DNA of 64,000 nucleotides, from assembly GCF_030268965.1 (NCBI RefSeq), contig NZ_BSSE01000023.1:1-64000 (forward strand). Reading direction: 5' to 3'. Positions 35,868-44,663 of this stretch are shown in pieces (position 1 is the stretch's first letter; each line of letters opens with the position of its first letter). Source of the stretch: Microtetraspora sp. NBRC 16547 (GTDB lineage Bacteria; Actinomycetota; Actinomycetes; Streptosporangiales; Streptosporangiaceae). Under the pieces are notes generated by a model, which saw only the letters and a program-made list of their open reading frames with translations, had not been told where the DNA came from and did not search any database. The position numbers were made by a program, and so were the translations under genes.

Positions 35868-35870
35868 ACT
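35865..35870 (+). promoter_or_regulatory. -10 box candidate for small ORF before cysO
   Basis: TAGACT fits TANNNT and ends 6 bases before an ATG, which is the spacing of leaderless actinobacterial transcripts. It overlaps the mec stop codon. Confidence 0.5.
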
Positions 35871-35876
35871 GGCCGC

Positions 35877-36005
35877 ATGCCTTTTGATGACGTCCGCGCC
35901 GGGCTGTCGTCGGCTGTCCTCCGGGGTCGGGTGCGTCCCGAATCTCCCGTGCAGAAGTTCCTCTTCGCGCACACCCCTTCTGTCGTCGTCTACGACTGTC
36001 GCTGA
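35877..36005 (+). CDS. leaderless small ORF, possible cysteine attenuator
   Basis: 42 codons: MPFDDVRAGLSSAVLRGR... ending VVVYDCR then TGA. No ribosome site; start is 6 bases after a TAGACT box. A cysteine codon is the penultimate codon before Arg. It is 91 bases upstream of cysO-cysM, whose product is cysteine. Leaderless small ORFs with cysteine codons act as cysteine-responsive attenuators in mycobacteria, but those carry several Cys codons while this has one. I infer a leader peptide; it could also be a small protein of unknown role. Confidence 0.45.
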   Translation: MPFDDVRAGLSSAVLRGRVRPESPVQKFLFAHTPSVVVYDCR

Positions 36006-36054
36006 ATTCCGCACCGGAATCGCCGTGTGCCCGCCTCCGTTCCAATGAGGTGGG
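36006..36054 (+). promoter_or_regulatory. two hairpins between small ORF and cysO
   Basis: ATTCCG-CAC-CGGAAT (36006-36020) and CCCGCCTC...GAGGTGGG (about 36030-36054, one G-U pair). They follow the small ORF stop directly, where an attenuator structure would be expected. Not folded by computation. Confidence 0.4.
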
Positions 36055-36096
36055 CCGTTCATCATGACGACCACAGATCAAGGAGACTGACCCACG

Positions 36097-37339
<1,243 letters not shown>

Positions 37340-37540
37340 GTCGTGTTTCGTGGATCTTTTTGGCCTACTGCGGTCGGCCAGATGGCGCCTCGCTTCGTTG
37401 TCGCCCCACCCACGAAAAACTCCCTAGCGGCCACGTGGGATTTCGCACAGAGCCGGCCGTGCTCAGGGTGAGGCACAGTTGCCGTGTCCTCATCCTGAGC
37501 CTGCCGGGCGTTAGCGTGCTGGATGGCGTCCCAGTAGTCC
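37340..37540. other. intergenic region with possible decayed element end
   Basis: No convincing gene. GTGTTTCGTGGATC at 37344 and a read-through peptide containing FFVGGATTKRG on the minus strand resemble degraded insertion-sequence ends, but I cannot name a family. The region also lies directly downstream of the second sigma-promoter copy at 37541-37565. Confidence 0.35.
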
Positions 37541-37565
37541 CACGACACAACCGCTGGGAATGTGA
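37541..37565 (-). promoter_or_regulatory. second, imperfect ECF41-type promoter copy
   Basis: On the minus strand TCACA, 16 bases, then CGTG, in a ~55-bp block (37526-37580) repeated at 38033-38090. The CGTC of the consensus is CGTG here. It points leftwards into sequence with no clear gene. Confidence 0.5.
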
Positions 37566-37581
37566 GGCGACGCGTCGACCG

Positions 37582-37983
37582 TCATGCCGCAGTGGCCAGG
37601 TGAGTGCGGCGGCCGGTCCAGATCCAGACGAGCTGAAGGGCGCTCATGCCGAACATCAGGACGCCCAATGGGATGTGCAGGGTCTTCACCTGCGCGATGC
37701 CCAGCGCCACCTGCGCCAGCGTGAGCCCCAAGAACCCGCCCGCGTACAGGATGGGCCTGGGCGAGCCGCCGCCTGGCCGCCACACCAAGATCGCGACGAC
37801 CAGGTGCAACAGCGCCACCACGAACAGCCCGTACGCCCCAGCACTATGCAGTGCCGCACTGTTGGGTGAAGACAACAACAGCCCCGCGGTGATCGCCTGG
37901 ACGAAGACGCCCACGGTTTGCAGGGTGATCGCGATACGCAAGAACATGAGGTTGCCCTGCTTCGTCGTCGTGCGCGTGGGCAT
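37582..37983 (-). CDS. small membrane protein of the ECF41 regulon, function unknown
   Basis: 133 residues from the ATG at 37983 (GGGAAGGGA upstream). Four transmembrane helices, with histidines in helix 2 (ALHSAG, LLHLVVA) and helix 4 (LHIPLGVLMF) that could bind haem. Its promoter region carries the ECF41-type signature TCACA-N16-CGTC (38049-38073), so it is a probable direct target of the sigma factor gene on the opposite strand. Function unknown. Confidence 0.7.
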   Translation of the reverse strand: MPTRTTTKQGNLMFLRIAITLQTVGVFVQAITAGLLLSSPNSAALHSAGAYGLFVVALLHLVVAILVWRPGGGSPRPILYAGGFLGLTLAQVALGIAQVKTLHIPLGVLMFGMSALQLVWIWTGRRTHLATAA

Positions 37984-38048
37984 GGCGAGGTTTCCCTTCC
38001 CAATCTCAGCGAGGGTTTGAGGCTTGGGACCAGGTGTCCCAGTAGTCC

Positions 38049-38073
38049 GACGACACAACTGCCGGGAATGTGA
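38049..38073 (-). promoter_or_regulatory. ECF41-type promoter of the membrane protein gene
   Basis: Minus-strand TCACA (38073-38069), 16-base spacer, CGTC (38052-38049). This matches the promoter described for ECF41 sigma factors (TGTCACA, 16 bases, CGTC) in its right-hand part and spacing. About 65 bases from the membrane protein start. Confidence 0.6.
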
Positions 38074-38155
38074 GGTGACGCGCCAACCTCACAGTTCGGC
38101 GCGTTGTCTCGTCGATCTGGTGAGGGCGGATGCGACCAAGGAAGTCGGGGGCACC

Positions 38156-39172
38156 ATGACCACCCAATCGGAGTCAGGAGACGGTCGGCTCGATCCGAGC
38201 CTGAGCGCGATCATGAGTGAGCGGCGTCAGCTGATCAATCTGGCGTACCGGCTGCTGGGCTCCCTGGCCGATGCCGAGGATGTCGTACAGGAGACGTACG
38301 CCCGCTGGTACGCCATGTCCCGGCAGCAGCAGGAGGCGATCGAGTCGCCCGGCGCGTGGTTGACGAAGGTGGCCAGTCGCATCTGCCTGGACCTGCTCGG
38401 CTCGGCTCGGGCCCGGCGCGAGAGCTACGTGGGCGAATGGGTCCCGGAGCCGTTGCCCGATCGTACGGAGTGGATCAGCGGGCGGCTGGGCGGCGCCATG
38501 GTCGATCCGGCCGACCGGGTCACTCTCGATGAGTCGGTCAACATGGCTTTCTTGGTCGTGCTCGAGTCGATGACCCCGGCCGAGCGTGTCGCGTTCATCC
38601 TGCACGATGTCTTCCGGTATTCCTTCGCCGAAGTGGCCGAGATCGTCGGCCGCACTCCGGCGGCATGTCGCCAGCTGGCCTCCTCGGCCCGCCGTCGCAT
38701 CCGCGCCGCGCAGGCTCCCGCGGCTCCGACAGGGCGGCAGGCCGGCCTCGTCGGGGACTTCAAGCGGGCCTGGGAGGCGAAGGACATCGAGGCCCTCGTC
38801 GGCCTCCTCGACCCCGACGCCACGATGGTCGCCGATGGCGGTGGCCTGGTCAGCGCCGTGCTCCGCCCAATCGAAGGCGGCGAGCAGATCGCCCGCTACA
38901 TCATCGCCATTGCCGACATGGCACCCAACCTGACGATCCTGGAGCGTACGGTCAACGGTCAGCCCGGTCTGGTGGCCCAGCACAACGGCGTCACCGTGAC
39001 GGTGGCGGCGTTCGACGTTCCAGGCAACCGGATCAAGCGCATCTGGGCGGTACGCAACCCCGAAAAGCTCTGGCCTTGGACGGTGAGGCCACAGCACCGG
39101 GACCAACCCAGCAGCGCAGCCGTCGAAGCAACCGACAGTGATTACGCCGTGTGCCGTCGTCGGCGAAGGTGA
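38156..39172 (+). CDS. ECF41-family sigma factor with SnoaL-like C-terminal domain
   Basis: 338 residues from the ATG at 38156. Sigma region 2: QLINLAYRLLGSLADAEDVVQETYARWY; region 4: SMTPAERVAFILHDVFRYSFAEVAEIVGRTPAACRQLASSARRRIR. A C-terminal SnoaL-like domain (FKRAWEAKDIEALVGLLDPDATMVADGGG) defines ECF41/SigJ-type factors, which lack an anti-sigma factor and self-regulate through this domain. Divergent gene 37582-37983 is the likely target. The last ~35 residues are unusual (basic, ending RRRRR). Confidence 0.88.
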   Translation: MTTQSESGDGRLDPSLSAIMSERRQLINLAYRLLGSLADAEDVVQETYARWYAMSRQQQEAIESPGAWLTKVASRICLDLLGSARARRESYVGEWVPEPLPDRTEWISGRLGGAMVDPADRVTLDESVNMAFLVVLESMTPAERVAFILHDVFRYSFAEVAEIVGRTPAACRQLASSARRRIRAAQAPAAPTGRQAGLVGDFKRAWEAKDIEALVGLLDPDATMVADGGGLVSAVLRPIEGGEQIARYIIAIADMAPNLTILERTVNGQPGLVAQHNGVTVTVAAFDVPGNRIKRIWAVRNPEKLWPWTVRPQHRDQPSSAAVEATDSDYAVCRRRRR

Positions 39173-39247
39173 ACGCGGTCAGACCGCACCTCGCGTAGGC
39201 GAAAGCGGCGATCTTCCGAGTGTTGTTGCCGTGTTGTTGCTGCGAGC

Positions 39248-39279
39248 GGCGTGGTCACGCGGGACCGCGTGACCACGCC
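39248..39279. terminator. 15-bp perfect hairpin terminator between convergent genes
   Basis: GGCGTGGTCACGCGG, 2-base turn, CCGCGTGACCACGCC. Between the sigma factor end and the convergent DUF3352 gene end (39289). Confidence 0.8.
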
Positions 39280-39288
39280 GGGGTCATG

Positions 39289-40860
39289 TCAGTTGAACAC
39301 GACCCGGAGGAGGAATCCCGCGCCCTCGTCGCTCACGCGGCCGCTCAGGCCCACCGCGCGCAGCATCTGGAGGTCGGCCGCGGAGTCGCCCTGCACATCC
39401 TTGAGATAGAGGGGCTCGACCTTGTCGAGGTCGGCGTACAGGCCGAAGGTGGCGTCCTGGGCTCCGGGCACCGCCAGCCGGAACGCCTCGCTGTCGCCGA
39501 GCGTGCCCTCCGAGTTGAGCTTGTTCGCGTAGTCCTGGGAGGCGGCCACGACCAGCTTGTCGTCGCCGTCGACCTTGACGAGCTGGGGTGTCGCCCCGTT
39601 CCCGGAGGCGGCCGTCTCCAGCTTGTTCAGGACCGCCCGTGCCTTGGCCGGGTCGGTGTGCAGCACCACGCCGACGTTCGGCTGCTCGGCGTTCAGGCCT
39701 TCGGCGTCCACGGCGGCGGTGACTCCCTCGCCGAGCAGCGTGATCAGGTCGCCCGGAAGGGCCAGGCCGGTCTCCTGGGAGAGCCGCGCCACCGCGCCCC
39801 TGTCAGCGGATTCGACTGCCTTCTGGATCTTGGGCCACTGCTCGCCCAGGATGGCGCCGAGACCGGAGATCCCGATCGCGCCGGCCGTGGAGGCGGGCAG
39901 CTCGCCCAGCTTGAGCGGCTTGGCGTCGGTCTTCGTCGTCTCGATGCCGCGGGTGAACCCGGTCAGCTCGGCGTAGTCGTCGCCGAACCTGAGCGCTCCG
40001 GTGAACCGGGCGTTCCTCACGAGGTCCGTCACGGCCGGGTTCTGGTCCTTGCCTGTGTTCTCGGCGATCGCGCCGAGGTCCGCCCAGAAGGACAGCACGC
40101 CCGGCTCGCCCAGCGCGTCGAGGTCGCCGGTGAACCGCTCGTTCTCCGACAGCGGCGTCGCCCCTGCGTACCGGTCGGCCTTCTCCTGGTTTTCCGCGAT
40201 GATCACGTAGCCCTCGCGGAAGACGACGCCGGCCTTCGTCCCCTCCGTCCCGGAGTCCAGCTTGGCGAAGGCCGTCTTGGCCGCGGCCTCGTCCTTGACC
40301 TGGATCGCCACGACCGCGTCCGGCTCCGAGCCGACCCGGGCCGGGGCGAGTATGGCGGCGCCGATCCGGTCGCCCAGCCACGGCTCGACGTCCTTGGCGA
40401 AGTCGAGTTCGGCGAACGCGCTCACGCCCTTGCGCATCTCCTCGAACAGGGCCTTGCGCGGGTCGTCCCCGGCGAAGACGTCCTTGGTGGCGGAGAACTT
40501 GCGGGCGATGTTGAGCAACGCGAGCTTCTGGTTGGCCGCAGGGTCGAGGTCGAGCCGCAGGTAGCCGATGGCGTTGCCGGGGAGCACCTCGTGGGGCTGG
40601 GTTCCCCCGCCGCTGAGCATGCTCGCCGCCCACACGCCGCCTCCGCCGACGACGCCCACGAGGAGCGCCGCGACGAGCGCGATGATCCAGCCGCGACCGC
40701 GCTTCGCGGGGGTGGGTGGCACGGGGGCGTACCCGAGCTCCTCCGGGTGCGGCCACTGCCGGGTGTGGGCGTCGTTCGAAGGCTGTGGCTGCGGCGACCG
40801 GTAAGCGATCGTCTGGTCGGGATCCTGCCCCTCAGGGAACGGGGGGATATCGGCAGGCAT
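39289..40860 (-). CDS. DUF3352 membrane-anchored protein
   Basis: 523 residues from ATG 40860 (GAGAG upstream). Proline-rich cytoplasmic N-terminus, one helix (GWIIALVAALLVGVVGGGGVWAASML, about 55-80), then a ~440-residue outside domain with AIGYLRLDLDPAANQKLALLNIARKF and repeated beta-alpha units typical of DUF3352. Function unknown; common in actinomycetes. Convergent with the ECF gene and divergent from the thioesterase. Confidence 0.85.
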   Translation of the reverse strand: MPADIPPFPEGQDPDQTIAYRSPQPQPSNDAHTRQWPHPEELGYAPVPPTPAKRGRGWIIALVAALLVGVVGGGGVWAASMLSGGGTQPHEVLPGNAIGYLRLDLDPAANQKLALLNIARKFSATKDVFAGDDPRKALFEEMRKGVSAFAELDFAKDVEPWLGDRIGAAILAPARVGSEPDAVVAIQVKDEAAAKTAFAKLDSGTEGTKAGVVFREGYVIIAENQEKADRYAGATPLSENERFTGDLDALGEPGVLSFWADLGAIAENTGKDQNPAVTDLVRNARFTGALRFGDDYAELTGFTRGIETTKTDAKPLKLGELPASTAGAIGISGLGAILGEQWPKIQKAVESADRGAVARLSQETGLALPGDLITLLGEGVTAAVDAEGLNAEQPNVGVVLHTDPAKARAVLNKLETAASGNGATPQLVKVDGDDKLVVAASQDYANKLNSEGTLGDSEAFRLAVPGAQDATFGLYADLDKVEPLYLKDVQGDSAADLQMLRAVGLSGRVSDEGAGFLLRVVFN

Positions 40861-41011
40861 GTCTCTCTCACATTTCCGGTTACAGCGGGCAATCTTGAAT
40901 GTAAGCCACAACGGTAGCGAAACTCATGCACTTTGCTTGACCCGGACGGTAGCGGTTCCGGAGGAGTCGATAAGGTATTCACTAGAACAACATTCGGCAG
41001 ACGGGGGCGCG

Positions 41012-41806
41012 GTGACCAAGTTCGACGAGGCGACGCAGGCGATCAAGGTGGACGACACGACCTACGACGTCTGCCTCGACGACGGATACGCAATCGGCGG
41101 CCCCCTGAACGGCGGATACCTGATGGCCGTGATGCTGCGGGCGGTGACGGACTCCTCCCCGCACGCGCACCCCGTCTCGACCTCCGCGCAGTTCCTCCGG
41201 GCTCCGGCGCCCGGACCGGCCAGGGTCAGGCTGGAGCGGCTCAAGACGGGCCGGACCGCGACCATGACACGGGCGACGCTCATCCGGGACGGCGAGCGGT
41301 ACATCGACATGCAGGTCACGACGGCCACGCTGGACGGGGACGCCGCACCGCACTGGTCGGCGCCCCCGGAGACCGCCATGCCCGACCAGGCCGACTGCGT
41401 ACGGTTCCCCAACCCCAAGCCCGAGTCGAACATGACGCTGAGCACGCAGATCGACCTGCTGTTCGACCCGAGCTCGATCGGATGGCTGCGCGGCGCGCCC
41501 AGCGGGCGCCCGGAGTCGCGCGCGTACTTCCGGATGGTCGAGCCGCAGGACCCGGACCCGTACGTCCTGGCGCTCGCCGTGGACTCGCTCCCGCCGGTGG
41601 TGTTCTCGACGGGCGCCAGGGGATGGGCGCCGACGGTCGAGCTGACCTGGCATCTGCGCGCGCTGCCCGCGCCCGGCTGGCTGACCCTGCTCGGCAGCGG
41701 CAGGCTGATCAGCGACGGCTGGTTCGACGAGGAGGTCGAGGTGTGGGACTCGGCCGGCCGCCTGGTCGCCCAGTGCCGCCAGCTCGCCCGCGTCGGCCGC
41801 GGCTGA
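41012..41806 (+). CDS. acyl-CoA thioesterase family protein
   Basis: 264 residues from GTG 41012 with CGGGGGCGCG upstream. Tandem hotdog-fold, TesB-like: GPLNGGYLMAVMLRAV at the first helix and VELTWHLRALPAPGWLTLLGSGRLISDGWFDEEVEVWDSAGRLVAQCRQLARV at the end. It hydrolyses acyl-CoA esters; chain length unknown. The promoter is not obvious. Confidence 0.8.
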   Translation: MTKFDEATQAIKVDDTTYDVCLDDGYAIGGPLNGGYLMAVMLRAVTDSSPHAHPVSTSAQFLRAPAPGPARVRLERLKTGRTATMTRATLIRDGERYIDMQVTTATLDGDAAPHWSAPPETAMPDQADCVRFPNPKPESNMTLSTQIDLLFDPSSIGWLRGAPSGRPESRAYFRMVEPQDPDPYVLALAVDSLPPVVFSTGARGWAPTVELTWHLRALPAPGWLTLLGSGRLISDGWFDEEVEVWDSAGRLVAQCRQLARVGRG

Positions 41807-41820
41807 GCCGGGGGGTTGTG

Positions 41821-43176
41821 TCATGGATCCCCTGCTGCTCCGAGTGTGAGGCCCACGATGGCTCCGCCGCCCGAGCGGTTGGCGGCGAAGGCGGCACCGC
41901 CGTGGCGGTGTGCGACGTCCTTGACGATGGCCAGGCCCAGGCCGGAGCCGGGCAGGTCGCGGGTGGCGATCGCGCGGTAGAAGCGGTCGAAGACGCGCTC
42001 CAGGTCGTGCTCGGCGATGCCGGGACCCCGGTCGCGGACCTCGATCCGCCCGGCCTCCGTGACCAGATCGATCGGCTCGGCGCCGTCAGGGTCGAACTTC
42101 GCGGCGTTGTCGAGCAGGTTGGACATGGCGCGCTTGAGAGCCACCGGGCGCGCGGTGACCACGGCGGGGGCGGCGCGTACCCGGATCTCCCGCCCGCTGC
42201 GGCGCCTGGCCATGGCCGCCGTCTCTTCGGCGAGGTCGGCCAGCTGGATCTCGACCGGCTCTTCGCCCTCGTGCTCGCCGGCGGCCAGCTCCAAGAGCTC
42301 GTCGACGAGGGTGGTCAGCTGGCGCGACTCCTGGGTCAAGTCCCGTAGGAGGTTCTCCCGCTCCTGCGGCGGCAGCTCGCCCAGGCGGGGCAGGATCGCG
42401 ATGTTCGCACGCAGGCTCGTGAGCGGCGTACGCAGTTCGTGCCCTGCGTCCTGGACCAGACGTTGCTGGTCGTGCTTGGCGCGGGCGAGACGGCCGAGCA
42501 TGTCGTCGAAGGACCGGCCGAGCCGGCCGATCTCGTCCTCGCCGGTGACCGGCACGGCCACCTCCAGCTCGCCGGTGGAGGCGACCTCTTCGGCGACGGC
42601 GGTCAGCCGGATCAGCCGCCGGGTGCTCCTGCGGGCCAGCCACCATCCGCCTACCGCCGCGATGACGACGACGGCCCCGGCCAGGAGCATGACACGTCGG
42701 CCCAGCTGGGCCAGGAGCCCGTCGGTGTCACTGAGCCGCTGGGTGATCCTGATGGCACCACGGCCGTCGCCGAGTGGCATGGTGGCGGTGCGATAGCGCA
42801 CGCCACCGATGGTGAACTCGCCCCGGGGCCCGTTGCCGGGCTGTCGGTCGGTGCCCGGCCTGTCCAAAGGGAGCGGGGCAGGGCGCTGCGCGGCGGACTC
42901 GGGACCCAGGATCTGGATGCTGATCCGGGCGGCCCGGAACAACTTGGGCAGCAGATTCCGGCCGGGGTTGTCGGTGCTGAGGTCGTCGGCCGCGAAGCGT
43001 CCCTGCCGCACCTGGATCTGCAGGTCGCTGACGATCCCCGCGAAGAGGGCCTTCTCGTCGGCGCGCACCATGTCGGCGGCGGTGTCGTAGCTCAGCCCGC
43101 CGACGAGCACGATGACCAGCGTTCCCATGGCGGCGAAGCCAAGCGCCAGAGTGGTGCGCAGGCTGCGACGGCTCAT
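41821..43176 (-). CDS. sensor histidine kinase (HisKA, HAMP)
   Basis: 451 residues. TM1 near residues 8-28, sensor loop to about 155, TM2 (VMLLAGAVVVIAAVGGWWLA), HAMP (RLTAVAEEVASTGELEVAVPVTGEDEIGRLGRSFDDM), H-box QDAGHELRTPLTSLRANI, N-box SNLLDNAAKFD, G1 VRDRGPGIAEHD, G2 GSGLGLAIVKDV. Start overlaps the regulator stop by ATGA, giving a coupled pair. Resembles MtrB/PrrB-type kinases for envelope signals. Confidence 0.92.
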   Translation of the reverse strand: MSRRSLRTTLALGFAAMGTLVIVLVGGLSYDTAADMVRADEKALFAGIVSDLQIQVRQGRFAADDLSTDNPGRNLLPKLFRAARISIQILGPESAAQRPAPLPLDRPGTDRQPGNGPRGEFTIGGVRYRTATMPLGDGRGAIRITQRLSDTDGLLAQLGRRVMLLAGAVVVIAAVGGWWLARRSTRRLIRLTAVAEEVASTGELEVAVPVTGEDEIGRLGRSFDDMLGRLARAKHDQQRLVQDAGHELRTPLTSLRANIAILPRLGELPPQERENLLRDLTQESRQLTTLVDELLELAAGEHEGEEPVEIQLADLAEETAAMARRRSGREIRVRAAPAVVTARPVALKRAMSNLLDNAAKFDPDGAEPIDLVTEAGRIEVRDRGPGIAEHDLERVFDRFYRAIATRDLPGSGLGLAIVKDVAHRHGGAAFAANRSGGGAIVGLTLGAAGDP

Positions 43177-43853
43177 GGTCGCCTCAGGGCGTAGCCGACC
43201 CCGCGCACGGTGTGGATCAGCGGCGGCCGCCCGGGCACGTCCAGCTTGCGGCGCAGGTAGCCGACGTAGACGACGAGGTTCTTGGCCCCGGGGCCGAAGT
43301 CGTAGCCCCAGATGTGCTCGTAGATGGTGGCGTGGCTGAGGACGATGCCCTGGTTGCGGGCCAATAGTTCGAGCAGGTCGAATTCGGTGCGGGTGAGGGC
43401 GAGCTCGCACGGGCCGCGCCAGGCGCGCCGGGCGGCGGGGTCCACGCGCAGGTCGCCGACCTGGATGACGGCGCCGTCCTGCCCGTGCCCGGCGCGACGC
43501 AGCAGCGCGCGCAGGCGGGCCGACAGTTCCAGCGGTTCGAACGGCTTGGGCAGGTAGTCGTCCGCGCCGGCGTCCAGGCCGGCCACCCGGTCGGAGGTCT
43601 CGACCCTGGCGGTGAGCATCAGGATCGGCGTCTGGTCGCCTTCGGCGCGCAACACCCGGCACACGCCGAGCCCGTCGACGCCCGGCATCATCACATCCAG
43701 CACCAGCACATCAGCGGCGCGATCATGTGCGGCGGCCAGGGCCTGGACGCCGTCGGCCACGGCGATCACCTCGTACCCTTCCAGGCGGAGGATGCGCACC
43801 AGGGAGTCCCGGATGGGCCGGTCGTCCTCAGCGAGCAGCACGGTGTAGGTCAC
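43173..43853 (-). CDS. OmpR-family response regulator
   Basis: 226 residues from GTG 43853. Receiver: LLAEDDRPIRDSL, phospho-Asp in VLVLDVMMPGVDG, Lys in LPKPFEPLE. Winged-helix domain: LTRTEFDLLELLARNQGIVLSHATIYEHIWGYDF, RPPLIHTVRGVGYALR. Divergent from an ABC ATPase/FtsX exporter at 43956, which it likely controls. Confidence 0.93.
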   Translation of the reverse strand: MTYTVLLAEDDRPIRDSLVRILRLEGYEVIAVADGVQALAAAHDRAADVLVLDVMMPGVDGLGVCRVLRAEGDQTPILMLTARVETSDRVAGLDAGADDYLPKPFEPLELSARLRALLRRAGHGQDGAVIQVGDLRVDPAARRAWRGPCELALTRTEFDLLELLARNQGIVLSHATIYEHIWGYDFGPGAKNLVVYVGYLRRKLDVPGRPPLIHTVRGVGYALRRP

Positions 43854-43955
43854 CAGCGAATTGTGGCAATGACAGCACGTTTGTCGGTGATTTCTTGCCA
43901 TCCTCTTGCCTTGCTCACGTGGTGCTGTAGCCCGGCCCGGCCACGCTGATGTGCC

Positions 43956-44663
43956 ATGACAATGGACGACAACGCGGGAGAGCCCGTCATCCGGGTCGAG
44001 GGCCTGCGTAAGGAGTACGGCAGTGCGGCGGCACTGGACGGAGTCTCCCTGGAGATCCGCGCCGGGGAGTCCGTGGCGGTCATGGGCCCCTCGGGCTGCG
44101 GCAAGTCGACCCTGCTCAACATGGTCGCGGGCCTGGATCGACCGACCTCGGGCACGATCCTGGTGCACGGGCAGGATCTGGGCCGGCTGGACGAGACCGG
44201 CCTGGCGTTGTTCCGGCGCCGGCAGATCGGCATGATCTTCCAGTTCTTCAACCTCATCGACGACCTGCCCGCGCTGGACAACGTCACTCTGGCCGCGCAG
44301 CTGACCGGCACCCCGGCCAGGCAGGCGCGCCTGCGCGCACTGGAGTTACTCGAGGAACTCGGCGTGGCCGGGCGCCGTGACAACTACCCGGCGACGCTGA
44401 GCGGGGGCGAGCGTCAGCGGGTCGCGGTCGCCAGGGCTCTGATGAACCGCCCTGCCCTCCTGCTGGCCGACGAGCCGACCGGAGCGCTGGACAGCGGCTC
44501 CGGCCGGCAGGTGATGGACCTGCTGGTCGATCTCAACCGGGCCGGCCACACCCTGCTGATCGTCACCCACGATCCTCAGCTGGCCACCCGCTGCGCCACC
44601 CGGCTGGTCGAGTTCGCCGACGGCAGGGTGGTGCGCCAGAGCGCGCTGGAGTCGGCCTCATGA
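43956..44663 (+). CDS. ABC exporter ATP-binding protein (MacB/LolD-like)
   Basis: 235 residues. Walker A GPSGCGKST, Q-loop MIFQFFNLIDDL, signature [16 protein letters not shown], Walker B LLLADEPTGALD, H-loop IVTHD. LolD/MacB class, ATPase of MacB-type mechanotransmission exporters. Stop overlaps the next start by ATGA. Next to the divergent OmpR pair, as in antimicrobial-peptide sensing modules. Confidence 0.93.
   Translation: MTMDDNAGEPVIRVEGLRKEYGSAAALDGVSLEIRAGESVAVMGPSGCGKSTLLNMVAGLDRPTSGTILVHGQDLGRLDETGLALFRRRQIGMIFQFFNLIDDLPALDNVTLAAQLTGTPARQARLRALELLEELGVAGRRDNYPATLSGGERQRVAVARALMNRPALLLADEPTGALDSGSGRQVMDLLVDLNRAGHTLLIVTHDPQLATRCATRLVEFADGRVVRQSALESAS

Noticed and set aside
40937-40976. 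TTGACC and TAAGGT as promoter of the thioesterase
   Set aside because: The spacer is 28 bases, too long for a -35/-10 pair.
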